NCBI GenBank assembly: GCA_017463865.1
Contig: JAFTOI010000003.1
Span: 69,219 to 122,581, forward strand
Direction: 5' to 3'
DNA length: 53,363 nt
Source of the DNA: Clostridia bacterium
GTDB lineage: Bacteria > Bacillota > Clostridia > Oscillospirales > CAG-272
Shown here piece after piece: positions 31,275 through 38,852 of the stretch; the first letter of the stretch is position 1; each line of letters starts with the position of its first letter. A program made the position numbers and the translations under genes. The notes under the pieces are model-generated. The model was not told the DNA's origin. It worked only from the letters and a program-made list of their open reading frames with translations, and made no database searches.

Positions 31275-31306
31275 AAATAAGCCCCCGAAATGGGGGCTTA
31301 TTTAAT
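31275..31306. terminator. Bidirectional terminator between late genes and the minus-strand island
   Basis: AAATAAGCCCCC and GGGGGCTTATTT form a symmetric stem around a short loop, with A/T runs on both sides. It ends the tape-measure transcript from the left and the island transcript from the right. Confidence 0.85.
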
Positions 31307-32006
31307 CGAATGTGCTCTTACTTGATTGTGATACACCGCCGGAAATACTACTTCCTTTGGCTAATGTGAATTGTAATCCGTTGGGTGGGATGGTCATGGT
31401 ATCGACATAATAACTTGTACCGCCAACGAACCGATCGTTTTTACCATACCACTTGAAATCGTCTGTCAGATTTCCAATTGCATAGCATACCATATATTTC
31501 CCGCTTGGCACTGTGAATTCAGCGGTTGAATCCGGCCACATACATATCTCGAATAAGGTAGTATTGCCGTCTTCCGATTTGAACCTTATATAAAGGCAAT
31601 CGCTCCTCTGATTAGTAAATGAAAAATAGGCAGAACGAATGCACGGGGAGATAACTTCGAAGTTTCCGTTTTGTGGAAAGACTTCTGTCGGACGGCTTGT
31701 GCTTACAGAAGGCGTATCAACATTATCGTACATGCTAAAAAGCGCCAATCCGACGCCTAATACTGCGAATAATACCAGAACGCCAAACGCTTTTAGCAAG
31801 TCCAATATGTCTTTTGCCGGACTTTCCTTTGCCGGAATTTCCTTTTTTTTCGTATCATTCGAATGCGCAGTAGGCGATGTATGCAGTGGCTTCGTCTGGC
31901 GCTCATTCACAGGGAAAGGAGTCTTGCAAATTGGACATGTGTCACAAGCAAAATATGCTCCGCAATTCGGACATTTATTAACATATATTTTTCCGCTGTC
32001 AGCCAT
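31302..32006 (-). CDS. Zinc-ribbon single-pass membrane protein A
   Basis: 234 residues: N-terminal zinc ribbon (KCPNCGAYFACDTCPICKT), a polar linker, one transmembrane helix (about 68-90; AFGVLVLFAVLGVGLALFS) and a beta-rich outer domain (about 110-234; AYFSFTNQRSDCLYIRFKS, then VPSGKYMVCYAIGNL). The AT-rich composition differs from the flanking late genes. It shares its N-terminal zinc ribbon with the gene behind it and lies 26 nt from it on the same strand. Role unknown; surface exposure in the lysogen is inferred. Confidence 0.7.
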   Translation of the reverse strand: MADSGKIYVNKCPNCGAYFACDTCPICKTPFPVNERQTKPLHTSPTAHSNDTKKKEIPAKESPAKDILDLLKAFGVLVLFAVLGVGLALFSMYDNVDTPSVSTSRPTEVFPQNGNFEVISPCIRSAYFSFTNQRSDCLYIRFKSEDGNTTLFEICMWPDSTAEFTVPSGKYMVCYAIGNLTDDFKWYGKNDRFVGGTSYYVDTMTIPPNGLQFTLAKGSSISGGVSQSSKSTFD

Positions 32007-32032
32007 ATTCTTACTCTCCGTTCATGGTTCCG

Positions 32033-32971
32033 CTATTGAGCATTCACAAGATCAATACGATCAACTTTGATAAGCGGAATCGTGACTGTCGTACTCCAGA
32101 TAGATGTGTAGCTATGTAATCCATATACCGTGCCGTAGATAATCAACTTATCATCTTCGAGAATTCGCCCGTCAAATATATTGGGGTTAAAAACACAGTA
32201 TACCGTATCGGAAGAGTAATCTCCTGTTGAAAAACGCATTTGATTTTCGCTGGCGCTTACTTCGAGGATTTGCAATACCTTACCTTCAAATTTAACCTTT
32301 GATCCTTTATATTTTTCGGGATATCTGGCTATTTCCTCATAAGTAATACCTGTCTCATATCCCTTGGCCTCTTCCGCAAGTCGAGCTTCTTCTTCAGATG
32401 CTTTTCGTTCGGCTTCTATCCTCGCCTGTTCTTCTTTTTGCTTGCGAAGTTCTTCATCCGCCTTCATCTTGGCGGCTTCTGCCTCGGCTTTATCTGCCTC
32501 CGCCTGCGCAATCGCTGCAGCTTTTTGTGCCTCGTCGAGTTGTGAAAAACTATCCGCATCCTTCTTGAAATCGGCATATTCGTGCCGAACATCCGCAAGC
32601 TGCTGCCGAATTGTTTCCGCATTGTGCTCTGCGCTTGTGAGTTTCGCTTGCAAGCTATCGTTTTCGCCGCGTTGATCAGCATACAGAAGCACGGCCCCAT
32701 AAAGAATCACAGACAACGCAATATTCAGCAAAATAGACAGAACAAAGAATATAATCAGCGCAACCGGCTTTTTCGCCTTCTGCCGCACAATGACCGTCTG
32801 AGGCGCGGCGGCTTGCTTTACCCGTCTGTCTGCGCAAACCGTTTTGCAGATCGGGCATGTCGTTCCGTCAAACAGCGCGCCGCAATTCGGGCATTTATTC
32901 AGATTTGGGTTGTCGTAGTTGTTTCCGTCCGGCGAAAACACACCGATCTGAGGGGAACCAAATTTACCCAT
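32033..32971 (-). CDS. Zinc-ribbon membrane protein B with OB-fold-like outer domain
   Basis: 312 residues: zinc ribbon (KCPNCGALFDGTTCPICKT, about 25-45), a transmembrane helix (about 70-95; ALIIFFVLSILLNIALSVI), a long Lys/Glu/Ala coiled coil (about 105-215), and a C-terminal domain (about 225-312; YEEIARYPEKYKGSKVKFEG, DGRILEDDKLIIYGTVYGL) like OB-fold domains of Firmicutes surface proteins. I take the ATG at 32971, behind GGGAGG; upstream in-frame starts lie in the promoter. First gene behind the promoter at 32991-33019. Confidence 0.72.
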   Translation of the reverse strand: MGKFGSPQIGVFSPDGNNYDNPNLNKCPNCGALFDGTTCPICKTVCADRRVKQAAAPQTVIVRQKAKKPVALIIFFVLSILLNIALSVILYGAVLLYADQRGENDSLQAKLTSAEHNAETIRQQLADVRHEYADFKKDADSFSQLDEAQKAAAIAQAEADKAEAEAAKMKADEELRKQKEEQARIEAERKASEEEARLAEEAKGYETGITYEEIARYPEKYKGSKVKFEGKVLQILEVSASENQMRFSTGDYSSDTVYCVFNPNIFDGRILEDDKLIIYGTVYGLHSYTSIWSTTVTIPLIKVDRIDLVNAQ

Positions 32972-32990
32972 CACACATCCCTCCCGCCCC

Positions 32991-33019
32991 ATTATACACC
33001 AATCGCGGTGCGGTGTCAA
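32991..33019 (-). promoter_or_regulatory. Sigma-A promoter of the zinc-ribbon pair
   Basis: Minus-strand perfect TTGACA (33014-33019), 17-bp spacer and perfect TATAAT (32991-32996), only 20 nt ahead of the start at 32971. Confidence 0.88.
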
Positions 33020-33045
33020 GCGCTGCGCGAACTGTTCTCACAGTT

Positions 33046-33747
33046 TTAATACGCGTAAGGCAACCGCGTTAATACAAGCTGTTCTGTCGATAGGCTCGGC
33101 AGTTGCCCTGTGTTCGCAAGAAAATATACTCGATTCGCCACAATGTCTGCGGCTCGAATCAAAATTTTAGAAGATGAATTGCAAAATTCAAGTTTCACAG
33201 CACGCAAGTTTGGGAAAATGGGAGGATAAAAGGAAGAATAGTCCCGGTTATATGTACCGAGCCGGAATTCCTGCTCTAACGCCTCCCGCAACTCATAGAT
33301 ACCATTTGTCGCGGTGGTATGTTCGTCTACAAAGAAAAAGAGATATTCGACTTCGAGTGGGTTGATATAATTTTTCATAATCAGATACTGAAATTGTCGC
33401 TTGATCGCAATCTTGTAGGCATAGTCCAGATAGCGTTGTTTGTCCTTTTTGCTGGCAAAAATTCGCTCGAGAAGCTTGTCCTCATCGATTACTGCGCCGA
33501 ATTTATGGACGTTGTTCAACGAGTGATAAAGCTTGTTTTTACTTTTATTGGTGATCGTTGTGGCCTTCGCTTCGCAAGATGTATCGAGGCCTTCGGCCTG
33601 TCTTATTGTTTTTTCGATAGAAGAATAACGACGCGAACAAATGTCACGATCTTCACGGCTTAGAAACGTAACGCCACCAAACACATAGTATCGATTATGT
33701 ACCCGGTCAAATACGCCAGATTCATCGGAGTAGACAAAAATATTCAT
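33046..33747 (-). CDS. DUF3800-family protein
   Basis: 233 residues. It begins MNIFVYSDESGVFD, then YYVFGGVTF; a central YLFFFVDEHTTATNG and a C-terminal ILIRAADIVANRVYFL give the acidic positions characteristic of DUF3800, thought to have an RNase H-like core. Its activity is uncharacterised. The ATG at 33747 has AGGAGA upstream. It is preceded by a promoter, an RNA of about 98 nt and a terminator, so its mRNA must come from terminator readthrough or processing, as in RNA-antitoxin modules. AT-rich like the rest of the island. Confidence 0.8.
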   Translation of the reverse strand: MNIFVYSDESGVFDRVHNRYYVFGGVTFLSREDRDICSRRYSSIEKTIRQAEGLDTSCEAKATTITNKSKNKLYHSLNNVHKFGAVIDEDKLLERIFASKKDKQRYLDYAYKIAIKRQFQYLIMKNYINPLEVEYLFFFVDEHTTATNGIYELREALEQEFRLGTYNRDYSSFYPPIFPNLRAVKLEFCNSSSKILIRAADIVANRVYFLANTGQLPSLSTEQLVLTRLPYAY

Positions 33748-33767
33748 GGAATTGGATCTCCTGACAA

Positions 33768-33791
33768 AGAAAAAAGCCGCCCGAAGGCGGC
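33768..33791 (-). terminator. Terminator between leader RNA and the DUF3800 gene
   Basis: Minus-strand GCCGCC-TTCG-GGCGGC followed by six T, 20 nt ahead of the DUF3800 start. It should stop most transcripts from the promoter at 33872-33900. Confidence 0.88.
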
Positions 33792-33865
33792 CTCGCGGGT
33801 GGCGACAGTACATGCCGCTTAAGCGTTAACTCACTGACGCGAGTATGCAGCGCATTTCTGCCTGC
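33768..33865 (-). ncRNA. Structured leader RNA of the DUF3800 gene (candidate)
   Basis: Runs from a predicted start near 33865 to the terminator T-run. On the minus strand ACTC (33844-33841) pairs with GAGT (33832-33829) while GCGT (33840-33837) pairs with ACGC (33826-33823). These stems interlock as an H-type pseudoknot. A hairpin GCGGCA...TGTCGC and the terminator hairpin follow. RNA motifs found ahead of DUF3800 genes are already known as a group in Rfam; this one may be a member or a new variant. Function unproven. Confidence 0.65.
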
Positions 33866-33871
33866 AATTAT

Positions 33872-33900
33872 ATTATACGTAATTCTTATGAAAATGTCAA
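33872..33900 (-). promoter_or_regulatory. Sigma-A promoter of the DUF3800 leader RNA
   Basis: Minus-strand perfect TTGACA (33895-33900), 17 bp, perfect TATAAT (33872-33877). It lies only 22 bp beyond the stop of the small gene at 33923. Confidence 0.88.
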
Positions 33901-33922
33901 TAGAAAATAAAAAAAATAATTA

Positions 33923-34102
33923 TTAATAATTTGTACCGCCGAAAATACTTTTGATCTGCTGCGAAGATGCGACCTGATAATTCGGCGTTTTCTCTGTATA
34001 GCCAGCAGAGCGTTTCTCGCTTCGCTCGACGGCACCGATTAAACGACTAACCGCACGTCTATCCTTGACGACAATATTTTTAAGCATACTTTTCGTTGCC
34101 AT
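33923..34102 (-). CDS. Small protein associated with the DUF3800 gene
   Basis: 59 residues: ATKSMLKNIVVKDRRAVSR, then LIGAVERSEKRSAGYTEKT and a C-terminal QIKSIFGG. Small proteins of this shape occur beside DUF3800 genes in other Firmicutes, so it may be a partner; the link is from memory of gene neighbourhoods and not proven here. GAGGTGATA precedes the ATG at 34102. It has its own promoter (34146-34175). Confidence 0.6.
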   Translation of the reverse strand: MATKSMLKNIVVKDRRAVSRLIGAVERSEKRSAGYTEKTPNYQVASSQQIKSIFGGTNY

Positions 34103-34145
34103 CGTTATCACCTCACTATCATACTATGCGCAACTTAGCATCTTG

Positions 34146-34175
34146 ATTATACAACAGATCGTCCATTTTTGTCAA
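34146..34175 (-). promoter_or_regulatory. Sigma-A promoter of the small gene
   Basis: Minus-strand TTGACA (34170-34175), 18-bp spacer and TATAAT (34146-34151). It is the outermost of three host-type promoters in the island and stands back to back with the late-type promoter at 34224. Confidence 0.82.
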
Positions 34176-34223
34176 GGAAAACGGGGCGAAATTTACAATT
34201 TGTACAATATGCCAGACGAATTC

Positions 34224-34259
34224 TTGTCCCGTTATCCATTTGCATTTATGCTACAATGA
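34224..34259 (+). promoter_or_regulatory. Late-type promoter 3 (tail-tip operon)
   Basis: TTGTCC-C-GTTATCCA (34224-34238) and extended -10 TG-C-TACAAT (34249-34257), same geometry as 19944 and 23851, 22 nt ahead of the next ATG. It restarts late transcription behind the minus-strand island. Confidence 0.7.
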
Positions 34260-34280
34260 CGCCACAAAGGAGGTGACGCC

Positions 34281-34652
34281 ATGGAGCGCCCGATGTCGAG
34301 TATCTACAAAATCGACGGCAAGCCAATCCCCGAGCCGTCCGGCGCGCCGGTGGAGATCATCCCGCTGGAAGGGCCACGGACTGGCCGAAATCGAAACGGG
34401 ACAATGCACATTGAACTTATCCATAACGGAAAGCGAAAGGTAACACTGTCCTATGATTATATCAGTCAGGAACAGCTATCGGATATCCTTGTCGCAATCA
34501 ACAAGCAATATTTTACCTTTACATTCCTCGATCCTGAGAAAGGCGTCATCGTTATCGAGTGCTACAAGACGCCATCGAAATCGACGCTATACCATGGTGT
34601 CCTGTACGGCGGCCTGTGGCGGGATGTGACCATTTCCATGATCGAGAGGTAA
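34281..34652 (+). CDS. Distal tail-like protein (DUF6711-type)
   Basis: 123 residues with MHIELIHNGKRKVTLSYDY and TFTFLDPEKGVIVIECYKT, a short beta-rich tail protein placed directly before the tail-associated protein, where Dit-like hub proteins lie. AAAGGAGGTG precedes the ATG at 34281. First gene of the third late operon. Confidence 0.75.
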   Translation: MERPMSSIYKIDGKPIPEPSGAPVEIIPLEGPRTGRNRNGTMHIELIHNGKRKVTLSYDYISQEQLSDILVAINKQYFTFTFLDPEKGVIVIECYKTPSKSTLYHGVLYGGLWRDVTISMIER

Positions 34653-34656
34653 CCCG

Positions 34657-36348
34657 ATGCGCGAAAAATTAGTTTTTGACGACAAGACCGTAACTGGAGA
34701 AGACCTCTTCGAGGGTGTGACGCAGATCGAAGATGTTGGTTCCGGCGGGGACTTGCAATACGGCACCGCCGCGATGGGAGAAGTCAGCTTCTCGACCATG
34801 ACAAAGCTTGCCGAGGGGGAGCAGTTTTCGCTATTCTTCGACCAGACGGAGGACGGTACAGGCGAGTTTGTGCAAGCAGGAACTTATTATGTCTCGTCGT
34901 GCAAGAACAACGGCGGGCGGTATGCCGTCGTGGCGCACGACAGCATGGCGCTGTTCGAAGTTGATGTGTCGGCGTGGGTGAATGGCCTGACCTACCCCAT
35001 CACGCTCTACGCGCTGTTATCGAGCCTCTGCGGCCATATCGGCGTCACGCTGGCGACGGCATCTATTCCGAACGGCGAGAGGGAGATACCGAAGAATTTT
35101 TCGGCGTCCGGCATTACCGGGCGTCAGGTGCTTTCGTGGATCGCGGCTGCGGCGGCGTGCTTCGCTTTGTTCCGCGCTGACGGAAAGCTCTATCTGAGCG
35201 GATATTCTGCGGCAGAGATCGCGCTTGACGAGACAAACACGACCGAATACATCGCCGAGGGATACACGACAGATCTGATCGACCGGGTACAGGTACGGTC
35301 GGCAGAAGCGGATATCGGCGTCGTGGTCGGGGATGGCGAGAACGCTTATATTGTCGAGTCCAATCCGCTCCTGCTGGCCGAGACCGACGCCGAGCTGAGA
35401 CCGTTTGCCGAAACGATCTATACGATGGTATCGAATCTTGCGCATGTGCCGTACAGCTGTCACATGCTCAGCGACAACGGCGTACAGGTGGGCGATATCA
35501 TCACCATCGACGGTGCGGTGTCGTATGTCATGCGCATTGAGCGGACGCCGAGCGGCGTGACGATCAGTGCGACCGGCGACAAGCGCCGAGCGGTGCAAGG
35601 CAGTGATACAAATGCCGAGATCATCGCCCTTCGCGGCAAAACCAACGAACTCACCCGCACGGTCGAGGAAAACACCCTACGCATAGCAGACGCCGAAGGC
35701 AACCTATCCCAGCTATCCCAAACCGTGTCCGGCTTCGACGCGCGCATCGAGAACGCCGAGGGCGAGATCACGACGCTGTCTGCGACGGTGGCGGGGCTGT
35801 CGACGCGGGTCACCGACGCGGAGGGGAACATCTCCAACCTTGATCTGACGGCGTCATCGCTGGCGAGCCGCATCACGAACGCGGAGGGCGACATCTCGAC
35901 GCTGGAGCAGACGGCGTCGAATATCTCGGCGCGGGTGGGGCAGAACGAGGTCGCGATCTCGAATCTGGGCATCCAGCTGACGGGGTATGTGACGTTCAGC
36001 AATCTGTCGACGGCGGGGCAGACGACCATCAATGGCGCGAACATTACAACGGGCACGATTACGGCGATCACGTTGAGCGGCTGCCGGTTCGTTTCTGCGA
36101 ACAGTGCAAGTGGCGGCACCACGATGGAGTTGGACGGCGGCATGCTGATGTTCTATGACCTGTACGGGAACGTGATCGGCGGTGTATACGCCAACGGGTC
36201 TGGCCGTCTTATGGCGTATGGCACGAACGGGAACATTCTGACGCTCGGCAGCGGATCGCAGATAGCATATGGCAGCAGTTACTACGACATCATCCACGCG
36301 GGCAACATCAGCAACTACATCAGCAACGTCTACGCGGTGTTCGGGTGA
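34657..36348 (+). CDS. Tail-associated baseplate protein with coiled-coil stalk
   Basis: 563 residues. The N-terminal 320 residues resemble a Tal/gp27-like hub (LYALLSSLCGHIGVTLATA, QVGDIITIDGAVSYVMRIE). A stalk of 21-residue repeats (about 340-430; R-(I/V)-x-x-AEG-x-(I/L)-x-x-L-x-x-T) forms a trimeric coiled coil, and a Gly/Ser/Tyr-rich beta tip (about 440-563) follows. It probably connects the tail to the receptor-binding proteins that come next. Confidence 0.82.
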   Translation: MREKLVFDDKTVTGEDLFEGVTQIEDVGSGGDLQYGTAAMGEVSFSTMTKLAEGEQFSLFFDQTEDGTGEFVQAGTYYVSSCKNNGGRYAVVAHDSMALFEVDVSAWVNGLTYPITLYALLSSLCGHIGVTLATASIPNGEREIPKNFSASGITGRQVLSWIAAAAACFALFRADGKLYLSGYSAAEIALDETNTTEYIAEGYTTDLIDRVQVRSAEADIGVVVGDGENAYIVESNPLLLAETDAELRPFAETIYTMVSNLAHVPYSCHMLSDNGVQVGDIITIDGAVSYVMRIERTPSGVTISATGDKRRAVQGSDTNAEIIALRGKTNELTRTVEENTLRIADAEGNLSQLSQTVSGFDARIENAEGEITTLSATVAGLSTRVTDAEGNISNLDLTASSLASRITNAEGDISTLEQTASNISARVGQNEVAISNLGIQLTGYVTFSNLSTAGQTTINGANITTGTITAITLSGCRFVSANSASGGTTMELDGGMLMFYDLYGNVIGGVYANGSGRLMAYGTNGNILTLGSGSQIAYGSSYYDIIHAGNISNYISNVYAVFG

Positions 36349-36359
36349 GGTGATCTTGT

Positions 36360-36974
36360 ATGGCTACACCAACCGCAAGCATTGGCGGAATCGTGCGATA
36401 CCGAAGTGCGTTTCTGCAGTTTCTTTATACAGATGGCGGAAGTTATTTTCCATATGGCGGATTTGTAGACTGGTTTATTGACGGTGATCGGTACGGAACA
36501 TCAAATTATCCGGCATATACAGAAGCATGCGAAGGTATCCAGATCATTGGGCTGACACCCGGAACAATTTATACAATTATGGCTCAGGTGTGGGTATATA
36601 CATCTGCGGATCATTCCAATATAAATTTCGGAGGCTATCTGGAAACGACGCTTACAACCGGCGGGAGGCCGTCCGCTTTTTCTTGGACAGTCCCCAAGAC
36701 GGCAGGCGGACAATATTATGTCGGTGCAACCGAATGGATGTCACTTATCAACAATATCATGAATGTCCTCGAATACGCCGGATATACATATTCATTCACG
36801 CAATCGCAGCCGCAAACCGGCGAAATCCTCACCGCCGCCCGCTACAACGACCTGCGCGCCGCGATCCAGTCCGTGCCGGGCTACGGCTACTACATCCCGC
36901 AAGTTTCGTCCGGGCAGATCGTCACCGCGCAGCAGCTCAATCTGCTCGTTTCCGAACTCAATGCTATCCCATAA
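36360..36974 (+). CDS. Tail fibre / receptor-binding protein candidate
   Basis: 204 residues. The N-terminal two thirds is a beta-rich, aromatic domain with LTPGTIYTIMAQVWVYTSA, like a fibronectin-type strand pattern; the C-terminal part (about 150-204) is helical (TAARYNDLRAAIQSVPGYG). The first 480 bp are AT-rich and the last 170 bp GC-rich, a step that suggests domain exchange. It lies in the tail-tip operon. Confidence 0.65.
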   Translation: MATPTASIGGIVRYRSAFLQFLYTDGGSYFPYGGFVDWFIDGDRYGTSNYPAYTEACEGIQIIGLTPGTIYTIMAQVWVYTSADHSNINFGGYLETTLTTGGRPSAFSWTVPKTAGGQYYVGATEWMSLINNIMNVLEYAGYTYSFTQSQPQTGEILTAARYNDLRAAIQSVPGYGYYIPQVSSGQIVTAQQLNLLVSELNAIP

Positions 36975-36986
36975 GGAGGTACACAC

Positions 36987-37370
36987 ATGACCACGACCTA
37001 CCGCAAAATCGCAGCCGCCGTCAAGGCGCTGCAGCCGCTTATGATGGTGAAGGGCTTCACCGGGCGCACACAGCTTCTGCTCATGCGCCTGTGGAACGAG
37101 CTCGAGCCCCATAACAAGACGCTGGGTGAATCCGAGGTCGCCGCGATCCGCGCCGTCGGCGGCGTGATCGGCGAAAAAGACACCATCACCTTCCCCGACG
37201 CCGAGGCAAAGGCCGAATTCCTTGCCAAGCACGAGGACATGCTCGCCGTAGAGACTGAGATCAAGCCCATCCAACTCAAGCCCGAGCCCGCGCTGTTTGC
37301 GGCATCTACGCCCGAGACGTGGGCGGCGCTCGATGGCTTCATCATCATTGAAGGGAGTGAAAACGCATGA
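36987..37370 (+). CDS. Hypothetical tail-region protein (127 aa)
   Basis: Helical start (KIAAAVKALQPLMMVKGFT), then a segment with ITFPDAEAKAEFLAKHEDM and a C-terminal PETWAALDGFIII. AAGGAGG precedes the ATG and the stop overlaps the next start. Conserved position between fibre genes; function unknown. Confidence 0.65.
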   Translation: MTTTYRKIAAAVKALQPLMMVKGFTGRTQLLLMRLWNELEPHNKTLGESEVAAIRAVGGVIGEKDTITFPDAEAKAEFLAKHEDMLAVETEIKPIQLKPEPALFAASTPETWAALDGFIIIEGSENA

Positions 37371-37678
37371 CGACTACCGTACATACCACCAGCTACGACC
37401 GCGAGGCCATGACCCGCACGGTCGAGCAGACGGTGACCTACACCCGCGCCGACGATGTTCGCGCGCTGGCGCAGGCGCAGATGGCGCTCTCGAATCTCTA
37501 CGGCGCGCTGTCGACCGCGACGCATCCGACCATCGCCGCGCAGGTCGAGAGCCAGATCGCCGAGAAGGAGGCCGAGGTCGCCGCGCTGCAGGCTATTGTG
37601 AACGGCTACAGCGGCGAGACCTCGGGCGATTATGAGACCGCCTACAACATCGTCACGGGGGAGAGTGAGGGCGCATGA
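37367..37678 (+). CDS. Hypothetical tail-region coiled-coil protein (103 aa)
   Basis: DREAMTRTVEQTVTYTRADD, then an Ala/Glu-rich helix (AQVESQIAEKEAEVAALQA). ATGA overlaps on both sides. Perhaps a small fibre chaperone; nothing specific supports this. Confidence 0.6.
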   Translation: MTTTVHTTSYDREAMTRTVEQTVTYTRADDVRALAQAQMALSNLYGALSTATHPTIAAQVESQIAEKEAEVAALQAIVNGYSGETSGDYETAYNIVTGESEGA

Positions 37679-37968
37679 TTACGCGCGGCACGACCCCGCC
37701 TGTGACCATTGAGCTGCCCTTTGACGCCGCAGAGCTGGTCGACGGCGAGATCCGTTTCGCGCAGGCGGGCGAGCTTCTGTTCGTCCGTTCGCTGGATGAC
37801 TGCGAGGCGTCGGGGAATTCCCTCACCCTCTATCTGACCGAGGACGAGACGCTGTCGCTCAGTGCGCTTGCTGTGGTCGAGGCGCAGATCATCGCCACCA
37901 ACACGGCTGGCGTGAAGATCGCGTCGGAGGTCATGGAGGCGGATGTCGGGCGGCTGTTGGGGGTGTGA
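37675..37968 (+). CDS. Hypothetical phage structural protein (97 aa)
   Basis: A beta-rich protein (ITRGTTPPVTIELPFDAAE, LTLYLTEDETLSLSAL, VEAQIIATNTAGVKIAS) of a type common next to tail fibre genes of Clostridia phages, where it may attach to or fold with fibre proteins. It overlaps the previous gene by 4 nt. Confidence 0.65.
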   Translation: MITRGTTPPVTIELPFDAAELVDGEIRFAQAGELLFVRSLDDCEASGNSLTLYLTEDETLSLSALAVVEAQIIATNTAGVKIASEVMEADVGRLLGV

Positions 37969-37971
37969 CCG

Positions 37972-38256
37972 ATGAGCAGAACACGCGACCCGACCTTTAC
38001 TGCGGTGTTTGCCGATTCGCCCGATTTTTCGGCGAAGCTGCGCGCGGGTGCGACATTTACTGCGAAATTCGCAAGCGGCAGCGGCGGCGCGGCAACCCCG
38101 CCCTACACCGGCGAGACGCGCGTAACGCCGAAATTCGAGGAGGTCACGCTGGCCACGAAGAATCTGCGGATGCAGGAGGATGTCGTGGTCGAGCCAATCC
38201 CCATCACCGAGGTATCCAACCCGGCGGGGGGAATTACGTTTATCATAGGAGGATAA
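37972..38256 (+). CDS. Tail-fibre-associated protein (94 aa)
   Basis: SRTRDPTFTAVFADSPDFS, then TRVTPKFEEVTLATKNLRM and a C-terminal ITEVSNPAGGITFIIGG. The ending TEVSNPAGG-T-x-x-IG is common in phage tail proteins placed ahead of fibre genes. GGTGTGACC is a weak ribosome binding site; coupling to the upstream gene is likely. Confidence 0.65.
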   Translation: MSRTRDPTFTAVFADSPDFSAKLRAGATFTAKFASGSGGAATPPYTGETRVTPKFEEVTLATKNLRMQEDVVVEPIPITEVSNPAGGITFIIGG

Positions 38257-38260
38257 AGCA

Positions 38261-38848
38261 ATGGCAAATCTGTATATCAATAAAGTCACAAAATCGAACG
38301 GCGACGTCCTGATCGACCTGACGCTGGACGATGTCACTCCCGACAAGGTCGCCAAGGGTCTGAAATTCCACGACAAGACCGGCGAACAGAAGACCGGCAC
38401 GAACACCTTCACGGTGGACGCGAGCGAAGCGACGGCGACGGCTGCCGAAATTCTTGAGGGCAAGACGGCGGGCGTCGGTGACAGCATGATACCTGGCACC
38501 ATGAAGAACAACGGCGCGCTGACGCTGTACATCAGCGCGGCGACCGGCAAGGTGATGATCCCGATCGGCTTCCACGACGGCACCGGCTATGTCGCCATCG
38601 ACCCCGCCGAGCTTGCCAAGCTGGTTCCGGGCAACATCAAGGAGGGCGTCAGCATCCTCGGTGTCACCGGCGAATTTGGCGCGGATGATATTTCGTCCCA
38701 GTCCAAGGAAGTAGACCCGACCTTTGAGGATCAGACCATCCAGCCGGACGAGGGCGTATCCTTCCTCAGCTCGGTGCTGATCAAGGCGATCAAGATGACC
38801 TACACCGACAACGCCGCAGGAGGCCAGACGCTGACGATCGGAGCGTGA
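38261..38848 (+). CDS. Tail fibre-like protein (195 aa)
   Basis: A beta-structured fibre protein with VLIDLTLDDVTPDKVAKGL, ATAAEILEGKTAGVGDSMI and IKEGVSILGVTGEF. The K-x-G-V-x-I-x-G-V-x-G-x-(F/Y) element recurs in many phage tail proteins. GGAGG precedes the ATG. It shares the 'AAAEILEGKT / AAADVAAGKK' style with the next gene. Confidence 0.7.
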   Translation: MANLYINKVTKSNGDVLIDLTLDDVTPDKVAKGLKFHDKTGEQKTGTNTFTVDASEATATAAEILEGKTAGVGDSMIPGTMKNNGALTLYISAATGKVMIPIGFHDGTGYVAIDPAELAKLVPGNIKEGVSILGVTGEFGADDISSQSKEVDPTFEDQTIQPDEGVSFLSSVLIKAIKMTYTDNAAGGQTLTIGA

Positions 38849-38852
38849 CGCA

